Below are positions 56,092-64,000 of a stretch of DNA of 64,000 nucleotides, piece after piece (the stretch's first letter is position 1; each line of letters starts with the position of its first letter). The stretch is from Isoetes taiwanensis (Eukaryota; Streptophyta; Lycopodiopsida; Isoetales; Isoetaceae): contig JAJEKV010000194.1 in NCBI GenBank assembly GCA_021234155.1, positions 322,077-386,076 of the forward strand. The letters are read 5' to 3'. The notes beneath the pieces are model-generated. The model searched no databases, was not told the origin of the DNA, and was given only the letters and a program-made list of their open reading frames with translations. Both the position numbers and the translations under genes were made by a program.

Positions 56092-58438
56092 TAGAATAGA
56101 ATAGTTTTTTTAAGAGAATGTTAGGGTTTGAGAGCGGCTAGGGCGGCGGCAGGCGGCCGCCCGACCCCTTGGAGAGTCTCTTCTTGCATCTCGGTTGCTG
56201 GATGAGTAGCCAGAGGAAAACCTGTCTACTGGCTTCTTCATTCGGTGGTTTCTCTGCAGATTGTCTGAAGGTGGACGCAGCGTCAAGTCTTGTAGCAGAG
56301 GCATCTTGGATGTTCGCCTAAACTTCTGAAGATACCTGTCCAGCACAAGATCTGAGGTCAGGAAGCCTTCTTGATTGCTCTTCTGTGATCAAACCAGCTA
56401 GTGGAGTCACCATTCTGCATCAATCTTCCTTGCTCGGTTGATGCTGCTAGAGGAGATTCCAACATGGATTCTATGGTACGATTTACATCCTTCTCTTTTG
56501 TGGGCTGTTTTGGCTAGTTCTTCCATCAGATTCAGGTCAGGATAGAAAGGCTGCACTCACTGCAGGCAAGGAAAAAATTTATTGCACTCACTGCAATTTG
56601 GGGGCTTTGAGGTATTTTGGGTTATAGCTCCTATCTTGGAGAGGTGTCTATGCCATAGCAACCAGTTGAGTTTTCTTCAGTTTATTAACATGAAAAGAAA
56701 ATGCTTCTTTCTTAGCTGACATGTTTAGGCATCGGGATTAGATGGAGCAGGCAACGAACTTGAGCTGTGAGGCCTCTCTACTGTTGTCTGCTAAGGTACT
56801 GGCCAGAACTTGGGGTATGGCACGATTCTTCTTGACTGCAGGCTGGTCATTGAGAGATTGGTGCTCAAGACTTATTCAGCCGGCATCTTAGGCACTTTTA
56901 TTTTGCAATGATTTTCCGAGGCTGAGCAGACTTGTGTTGTATTTAGCATCTTCGTTCTTGTGGGTTCCTTTGTATGAAACTTCCCGGTGGATGCTCAAGG
57001 TGTGCAAAGTGACTCATAAGAAACAGGTTGCCTTAGCTTGGATGTTGGTGATGCCTTGGAAAGCGTTGGTGGAGTGTGGCTGCACTGCTTCTGCTTGGTG
57101 TTGGTTCTAACAGATTTTGAATGCCCTAATATTGTATCTTGGAAGGAGTTTAGTTTTTTTCATGTTGGCTCACTTCTATCCCAGCTAGAAGAAGGGTGTG
57201 GTTGCAGGATGCAGTATTATGAAAGAAGGCCATACTTAAGGGAAAATCCAGAGGCATTTGGATCGGGAGGACCAAATGCATTCATTGCTGCTTATCAGTT
57301 CGGCTGGTTGGTTGAGCATAATGATGATGATGCCCAAGCAGGTGACTAAAAGTAGAGGCAGAAGGAGTAGACCACCCTTTGGGGAGGCCTCTAGAAGACA
57401 TTGGCATTTGGAGAAGAAAGTGAGACAACTTATCTCCTAGTACAACAGGAAAAGAGTAAGCAGCCTCCTTGTAGTATCCTTATGCAGATGTGAATTTTGG
57501 GGCCAAGTTAACGCGCGGGAAGACACCCCTTCACCTCTACATTTGTCTACCAGTACTTTCGGGTGGTTTTTTAGGTGGCAACATCTTCATGCATCATGGG
57601 ATATTTTCTTGCGATGAACTTCTGGAATAGTTTTGTTTCCTACCTCCACACTTGGGTTTTTGAGCACCCGTGTTGACACGTTTAGGCTATCTGTTTAGGC
57701 TATCTGGCTATTTTGGAGCCTTAAATAAATGTATTTAATACATACTATTAATAAAAATAAAAATATCTTGCCTTAAAAAAAAAAAAAAAATAGTTTTTTT
57801 AACGTCCACGGAGACCAATAGGTCATGCGACCCATAGAATGGGCTAGTACAATCATTACTACTAGGATTAAAAAACCCCTGCCTCGAAAGCAGGGTTGCC
57901 CTTAAGGGGCTATTTATAGCCAAATGGCTATATTTTGAATATTTTTGAAAATGAGATACTAAAGCTGAATAGGTTACTATTGAAAATAAATTATATTCTT
58001 TCGCCAAAATTTTACCATTTCGTCCGCCCGCCTTTCTTAAATTAGCCATGCATTCTTAAGCTCAGATCTAGAGTTTCGCCTCCAGTTCCATGGATCTAAG
58101 TGTTTAAGATCATAGATTATCCCCTTAACAACATTGTAGATCAAGTAATTGTTTGCTAGCTCTAGTGGACCATAGTAGAATACTCAAAAAATCAACAATT
58201 ACTCAAATTTTGGTAAACATAATAGGCTTCCTTAATCCTGTAAGTTGTATGTGAATTGACATCTAATTTATTTATTTCAATTACCACATTAACGTTGGCA
58301 AGGTTCGCCAGAGTTTCTATGAAACAGTTCAAGTCGCAAAAAGTAATCGCCTACAAAATTAATATAGAAAGCTTATGATTCGTCTCACCTTCTAAATTAC
58401 GCCTATGCAGATATGGCCTTAAGGGCAACCCTGCTCGA
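56092..58438. mobile_element. Unclassified 0.66-kb element in P3, itself interrupted
   Basis: P2 lacks this block. Flanks show a 6-bp duplication AAGGAA (56086-56091 and 58439-58444). After removing the retroposon, 658 bp remain, with an internal inverted pair (57881-57907 against 58415-58440, sharing AGCAGGGTTGCCCTTAAGG). No coding seen. Confidence 0.55.
56114..57788 (+). mobile_element. Poly(A) retroposon or processed retrocopy (1.68 kb)
   Basis: Flanked by a perfect 14-nt duplication AATAGTTTTTTTAA (56100-56113, 57789-57802), with a GC-rich 5' start, an AT-rich 3' UTR-like end and a poly(A) run: signs of LINE-mediated retrotransposition of an RNA. The longest sensible frame, 57038-57349 (103 codons), has no domain I recognise. 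It could be a processed pseudogene, a long non-coding RNA copy or a SINE-like unit. Confidence 0.7.
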
Positions 58439-60135
58439 AAGGAAAAGGGCAAAGAAAAAAGAGAAGAGGGAAAAGGTGGAGAAAGGAGCAAAAGGGAAGG
58501 AAAAAAGGTTATCGGGAACAGGGAAGGGGGAAGGAAAGGGATGGGAAAACAAGGAAACATATGAGAAAAACGAGAAAAAAAAGGAAAAGAACAAAAAAGA
58601 AAAAGTGAAATGGGGATAGAGCAAAAGGGAAAGGGAAAGGGATAGGGCTTTTCTCACTGCAGCCCAAAGTATTTACAGGCTCTCAACTTATGCCCAGCAA
58701 CGCTGGGCACCATTACTAGTAATGTTTTAATGTAAGTCTGTAGTGCATCGCGCCCTAAATTGGGCGGTTGAGATTTAACCTAAAAGATGGAAGGCCCAGA
58801 TAGCCTACGGTTTCTTTTCGCCTTTTCTGGCTCCGGCGATAGGAAGAGGCTGTCGGATTCCTTTAGGAAGAGGCCGTAGTAGAGCTTCAGGGTTTCATTT
58901 GAGCATATTAGAGCCTGTCATTCCGGTGGTTTGGTGTTGACCACAGATTCAAATTTCCTTATGTTTCTATCTTTCTTCTGTGGTTTTGTTATTCATTTGA
59001 TTCTGCATGAAAGCGGAAACGCACAAGTGCATATGGCTGCAACCAAAATTGCCTCTTCTTACAGGAAACCGAGCAAATCCATTGTCTGCCATAGCCAAAG
59101 CACCAATCAAAAGGGGCAGCACCGGGTATTTTGTCTAATGCTGTCGGTCTTTTTCTTGGCCCGATTTTGAACTTTGAAAAATGAAGCATCATGTTTCTGT
59201 TACATGGCACAGTCGCAACAAATTTGGCAGTAAGACTTGCTCTCCGATATGTTTGTGTATATGGCTGCAACAAAAAATTGCCTCTTCTTACAGTAAATCG
59301 AGCAATTCGTTTGTCTGCCATAGCCAAAGTACCAACAAAAGGGGGCAGCACACTGAGAAAATTGGCTGTCTACCATAACCAAAGTACCAACAAAAAGTGG
59401 CAGCATAGGGTATTTTGTCTAACCCTGTTGGTCGTTTTCTTGGCCCTATTTTGAACTTAAGAAAATGCCTGTTAGAATAGAGGACAAGAAGGTGTCTATC
59501 AGGACTTCATGGCATATTAGCAACATGGCTGAAGTGTCCACTAAATGTAGAAGACAACTAGCTGTAAGTAATTTCAACATTCCCTATTCAAGTGGACATA
59601 AACTGACGTTTCTTGTTCATTCATAGTTGATCTGTGTTTATTTTGTTGTTATAGGATATAGACACAATAGAGAAAAACACGTGGACAGAGAATAGGTATA
59701 CTTTCTATGATTCTAGGTAGTGTCAATCGAAAGTAGAAGGCAGCTGCAAGTAGTTTCAACATTCCTATCAATCATCTGCTAGAACACCGAACTATCTGTG
59801 AAATTCATGGTTTTCTTACTGTGTTTTCTTCCTACACATAATTTTATAAAGTTAGCATGAAAGTGGATCCTGTTTTTTGCAACGGAGCTACTTGCTGTAT
59901 GAGCTTTAGGTTATGGCAGAAGACTGTAGAGTGTCTACACAAGCGAATTGCAGAAATAGCAGTGCACATAGGTTGGGAATGAATGCATCCGAAAGCTATC
60001 CAATCGCTCCGGAGTTGTGCCTTTTAAGGAGGTAATCATTGATGAATGTTTCTGGTATTTGACCACGGAATTGTGTTAGTTTAGTTTGTATGATATAAGT
60101 GAGTGCCAAGGAAGGTTTTCTGAAAAGAAGCAGTT

Positions 60136-60350
60136 CCTCTCATTCAATATCTGGCCAGGACTGTGCAGGATCGTCGTTCCACTGGTCGTGTTCACTAGGA
60201 TCTTAAACCTGGAATGATTGCAGTAGGAGGAAAATATTATGCTGTTAAGGAGGTAGATTTTGAAATTTCAATTCTTTTTTCTGGTCTTTGGAGCCTCTCT
60301 TTTTGCCAAAGAACTGGAAAGTCCAATATATTATGCAGTTTGCACAAGGA
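60136..60350 (+). pseudogene. Protein kinase fragment in K3
   Basis: Aligns with the K2 and K1 copies: LARTVQD, H-stop-DLKPG, KYYAVKEVDFEIS. Shows the ancestral continuous sequence across the point where X is inserted in K2. Confidence 0.65.
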
Positions 60351-61100
60351 TTATATGCGTGTAAATCAACATGTTAAACAATGGAAATTAAAGTTTGAGC
60401 TGTTTTGTCCAGCAGATATTATAATGACATAGCTCATCCCTAGGGCAAGTGTTAACATTAACATATCAGCTTATAATAATAGGACAATGCATAGCCTATG
60501 CATATGTAGAACATAATGTACAGTGGGTTGTGTTAAAACAATAGTTTTGGTCTAGCACAAGGTTTGTTTTACTCATATAGCACTTACGCATGCATGGTTT
60601 ACTGTCTATCTAAGATGTTATAATAAATTGTTCATGATTTAATGTCTATAACAGTACATGTCAATGTTGTTAACAATGATGTGAATGATCTTTAATATCA
60701 AATCAATTCACTTTTAGACAATGAAATGTTTTTATTGTTAGATTTTATGTTAGTTTCATTACTATGAAATGGTAAGAAACAAAAATAAAGAATGAAACAA
60801 TTATATGAAAATAAACACGTCCATCATCTCACATATAGTGATTTGAAGTCTATTTGTATTATACATCTCACATATAGTGATTTGAAGTCTATTTGTATTA
60901 TACACGATATAATAGTTTAAAATATACATAATATTAGTCGATCATTTACAAGTCTACAACCTATACCCACCAACGTTAACTACTATAACTTTCATTTTGT
61001 TCTTGAACATATAAAATATCAAGCATCACACCCTACAGATCTACAAGTTTCATCGACAGGTTTCCAACATTTGCCCAGCAACACTGGGCACTATTACTAG

Positions 61101-61811
61101 TAGAAATTAAAGTCCATATCTAATCGCCATCCGGGGGGCTCGAACCCCCGACCACAAGATTAAGAGCCTTGCGCTCTACCAACTGAGCTAGGACTACAAG
61201 TGATATAGTGAAAACAAATTTAGTATAATGTACAAATGAAAGCACTATTTGTACATACTTTCGAATATATGAATCAGGGAGACTATACATAGTACAGTTC
61301 TCTTGTGCCCAACATTAGCTTGATTAGAGTGGCAACTACAGCGCGGATGTGACCTTTTAGGTCTCCAAGTCCTTATAGGATATCTAATTGAGTTCAACCT
61401 AAAAGCTCTACAATTGCAACTTGATCCTTATTTAGATCAATACACAGTTCTAATTGCCCCACACTCGTGTTTTTTGTCGTATAAACCATAATCTATAAGA
61501 AGCCTAATTATCATGATACGCTCATTATAGACTCGAAGGAATCTAGAGCAACCTTTCTAATACTTTCTTTGAAGGAATGCAATTTGGCTTTAAGCAGCCT
61601 TGTAGTGCTTCCTAACCCAATTCCTAAAAGTGATTGTCTCTTAAGGCTAATGCACAACATAGGTACATATATGAGTACTTTGTAAGGAGCCCAAATAGCG
61701 TGAGCAGTTCGCATCGAACTCGAAGAAATCCAATCTGAGATTAGCATTATTTTTTGTACCTGCTTGGGAGGAGACCAACTTGGCAGTAGCAGCCTTTGAG
61801 TAAGGCATTCC
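61101..61811 (-). repeat. tRNA-Lys array, right block 2
   Basis: Partial unit on the minus strand, ending where the copia LTR begins after AAGGCATTCC. Confidence 0.85.
61125..61198 (-). tRNA. tRNA-Lys(CTT), copy 17, chimeric context
   Basis: The body is of CTT type (loop CTCTTAA), but the 3' flank (ATTAGATATGGACTTTAATTT) belongs to TTT units. The 5' acceptor strand reads GTAGTCC, and the anticodon stem has a mismatch (AATCTTG). Looks like a recombinant between the two genes of a unit. Function doubtful. Confidence 0.65.
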
Positions 61812-62416
61812 TGATGAAGTTAGGTCATGCTAAATAGATTAGATAAACGAGCAGTTGATGAAGACCATAGAAATAACATTGAGAACCTTTGAACAACAGT
61901 TGATAAAAGACTTAGAAATAATATTGTGAACCTTGGGCATTAGTTAACATTTACGAGCAATACCATTCAATGGTATTAGAGGAAATGAAGCATGAAGGTT
62001 TCGAGCCAAATATGGATTTGAAATTAGTAAGTCTATCTGCACCTAGGCGGCCGAAGTTCGGTGCTGATCGGCCGAGTCCGAACCTAAGCGGTCGGGCTTG
62101 GCCCTATTAAACTAAGGTGAAGTCGAATACATAGATATGTTGGAGATCAGAATAGCTTTGAGAAGCTATTTCTTGGGCTCTCGGAGCATGAAGTTCAGAA
62201 TGGTCTAATGTCTATTTGACGAAATATTTGCTATGGTATATCACTAAGTTTATCATTGAAGTGCACTTGTGTTGATCTAGGTAGTCTTGATTAAAATCAA
62301 TTATTATCTTCATTTGGTATCAGAGCAGGACTAATCATGACTACTAGACTTGGTGCATCACTGTTGAGTGCAGTTGATGTGTTTAAAGGCACAGGTGGAT
62401 TCCAAGTTTGGAAGGC
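61648..62416 (+). repeat. Tandem duplication unit A (array fragment plus copia LTR)
   Basis: 769 bp, repeated directly at 62417-63192. AAGGC stands at all three boundaries (61643, 62412, 63188), indicating a microhomology-mediated tandem duplication. The unit contains array spacer, the whole LTR, PBS and the first gag codons. Confidence 0.85.
61812..62312 (+). repeat. Copia element 5' LTR, copy A
   Basis: 501 bp, TGATGAAG...ATCTTCA, inserted in the tRNA spacer. Followed by TT and the PBS TGGTATCAGAGC. Confidence 0.8.
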
Positions 62417-62605
62417 TAATGCACAACATAGGTACATATATGAGTACTTTGTAAGGAGCCCAAATAGCGTGAGCAGTTCGCATCGAACTCGAAGAAATCC
62501 AATTTGAGATTAGCATTCTTTTTGTACTGTTTGGGAGGAGACCAACTTATAAAGAAAGCAACTCGCTTAACTTGGCAAAAGAGCAACCTTTGAGTAAGGC
62601 ATTCC

Positions 62606-63088
62606 CGATGAAGTTAGGTCATGCTAAATAGATTAGATAAACGAAAGCGAGTTGATGAAGACCATAGAAATAACATTGAGAACCTTTGAACAGTTGATAA
62701 AAGACTTAGAAATAATATTGTGAACCTTGGGCATTAGTTAACATTTACGAGCAATACCATTCAATGGTATTAGAGGAAATGAAGCATGAAGGTTTCGAGC
62801 CAAATATGGATTTGAAATTAGTAAGTCTATCTGCACCTAGGCATTCGTTGCTTATGGGCCGAGTCCGAACCTAAGCGGTCGGGCTTGGCCCTATTAAACT
62901 AAGGTGAAGTCGAATACATAGATATGTTGGAGATCAGAATAGCTTTGAGAAGCTATTGCTTGGGCTCTCGGAGCATGAAGTTCAGAATGGTTTGACGAAA
63001 TATTTGCTATGGTATATCACTAAGTTTATCATTGAAGTGCACTTGTGTTGATCTAGGTAGTCTTGATTAAAATCAATTATTATCTTCA
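62606..63088 (+). repeat. Copia element 5' LTR, copy B
   Basis: 483 bp. Starts CGATGAAG (T-to-C at the first base) and ends ATCTTCA. Lacks short segments present in copy A (around 62041-62070 and 62200-62216 of A). Confidence 0.8.
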
Positions 63089-63112
63089 TTTGGTATCAGA
63101 GCAGGACTAATC

Positions 63113-64000
63113 ATGACTACTAGACTTGGTGCATCACTGTTGAGTGCAGTTGATGTGTTTAAAGGCACAGGTGGATTCCAAGTTTGGAAGGCCAAATTCA
63201 AGAAATTTTGGAAGTAGAAGGGATGTGGCCTTATGTGGGTGAGGATGCAGTTAATGTTCAGGATATCAGCGAATCCAGCCAGAAGGGTGATGCAAAAGAG
63301 AAGTCTTCAACAAGTGGGAGCACTAGTTTAGTTGAGGTAACTAGTTCGAGTACTGGTATGTCTGCTAAAGTAATGGAAGCTAAGAGTATAATGACAGTCA
63401 AACTAAGTTCAAGCATTCTTCTGAAGGTGAGAGGTATGAATCCAAGGGCAATATGGAAGTATTTGATTAAAACATATGAAAATAAAGAAAATAAAACATT
63501 TTCCCAGCTTGATGTGTTGGACAGGGAACTCAGAAATCTGAAATTTCAAGATAAGGATGACATCACAGAATTTTTCCAGAAGTTTGACAATCTTGTGGTA
63601 GATTTGGAGGCAGCAGGGGTCACAATTACTGAGGATCATCAGGTAATGACTATCTCAAGAGCTTTTTCTGCCTATGATCAATTATCTACATTAGTTAGAA
63701 ATGTAGCAAAGAATAGAGAACAGGCTGAACTCATGGTCAAGACAGAATTAGAGCAAAAACTTTTAATCAAAGAACAAGAAGAACATTTTGAAATCCTATA
63801 TGCAGCAAGAGGAAAAAACAAAGGTGCATACTCAGATAAAAGCAAGTTAGGGCTATGCTATCACTGGAATAGCTATGGTCACTTGAAACATAATTGCCCT
63901 AAACTTGCTGGAAAGGATAACAGATGCTACAATTGTGACGGTATTGGTCATTTAGCTGCAAATTGTCCCAGCCCTAAGGATGTTGCAAAGGGAAGAGGGA
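63113..64000 (+). pseudogene. Copia gag, one frame break, incomplete at window edge
   Basis: ATG at 63113 (MTTRLGASLLSAVDVFKG), WKAK, then a one-base frame break near 63195. From there a single frame is open to 64000: EGMWPYVGED, a UBN2-like helical region (IWKYLIKTYENK...LKFQDKDDITEFFQKF), then two knuckles. The first has Trp for its second Cys (CYHW...GH...C). The second, CYNCDGIGHLAANC, is perfect. Gag coats the element RNA. Confidence 0.8.

Larger units (their letters stand above)
54540..58719 (+). mobile_element. Helitron P3 nested in the 5' tip of K3
   Basis: Same insertion point in the host Helitron as P2 in K2. The 3' hairpin GCCCAGCAACGCTGGGC and CTAG (58716-58719) are perfect. Without the 2.35-kb insertion at 56092-58438 it is about 1.84 kb and aligns with P2. 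Homopurine cargo at 54680-56090 and 58439-58645. Confidence 0.9.
54530..61100 (+). mobile_element. Helitron K3 (2.4 kb core) with nested P3
   Basis: TCTTATATTA at 54530-54539, then P3, then core from 58720 to CTAG at 61097-61100 with hairpin GCCCAGCAACACTGGGC. Inserted in the array spacer between ACGTA and TAGAAATTAAAG. The core holds the kinase remnant. 58720-60135 contains repeated GCCATAGCCAAAG-type segments and no gene. Confidence 0.9.
61812..64000 (+). mobile_element. Ty1/copia LTR retrotransposon, 5' part (runs off right edge)
   Basis: 5' LTR, initiator-Met PBS (62315-62326 and again 63091-63102) and gag. Pol and the 3' LTR lie outside. The 5' end is duplicated in tandem. Copia assignment rests on the gag type (UBN2-like) with C-terminal CCHC knuckle, since no pol is visible. 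Confidence 0.8.

Overview
This is nuclear DNA of a land plant, and almost all of it is nested mobile elements around a tandem tRNA-Lys array. The plant assignment rests on a recognisable plant-type HMG-CoA reductase N-terminus, Helitrons, a Ty3-type LTR element resembling the Tat group, a copia-type gag behind an initiator-Met PBS, and a plant LINE with DUF4283-like and zf-RVT-like domains. The species cannot be named. The nesting depth suggests a large, repeat-rich genome. No intact protein-coding host gene is visible.

Layout. 1-956: Helitron H1 (minus) carrying a broken HMGR fragment. 960-4218: Helitron H2 (minus). 4230-15588: tandem array, about 1 kb per unit, alternating tRNA-Lys(CTT) and tRNA-Lys(TTT) on the plus strand (14 copies, several decayed), interrupted by a homopurine block (6292-8040) and Helitron P1 (9106-11267). 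15589-16703: 3' part of a kinase-carrying Helitron (K1, minus). 16.7-31.9 kb: an unrecognised coiled-coil/Cys-rich gene (minus) split by a non-autonomous LTR retrotransposon R1 (17462-30923). R1 holds a LINE (19631-28736, 17-nt target duplication), and the LINE's endonuclease is split by Helitron H3 (22165-24634). 32597-53514: Helitron K2 (plus), holding Helitron P2 (32607-34466), a Ty3-type element E (34874-46162, minus) and a 5.2-kb pair of unidentified repeats X (47530-52763). 53515-54529: more tRNA array, now on the minus strand. 54530-61100: Helitron K3 (plus) with Helitron P3, a 0.66-kb element and a poly(A) retroposon nested inside one another. 61101-61811: the last array piece. 61812-64000: the start of a copia element whose LTR region is tandemly duplicated.

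Three things stand out. The alternating Lys tRNA array has repeatedly been a Helitron target, with scars reading as A^T insertions. The Helitrons carry 1.3-1.9 kb of almost pure purine on their sense strand. Duplicated sequences (R1 LTRs, E LTRs, array units, Helitron hairpins) differ from one another mostly at CAG/CTG and CG sites, in short garbled patches. That pattern looks more like methylation-dependent sequencing error than mutation, so many frame breaks noted here may be artefacts. All family assignments are by eye, without database searches.
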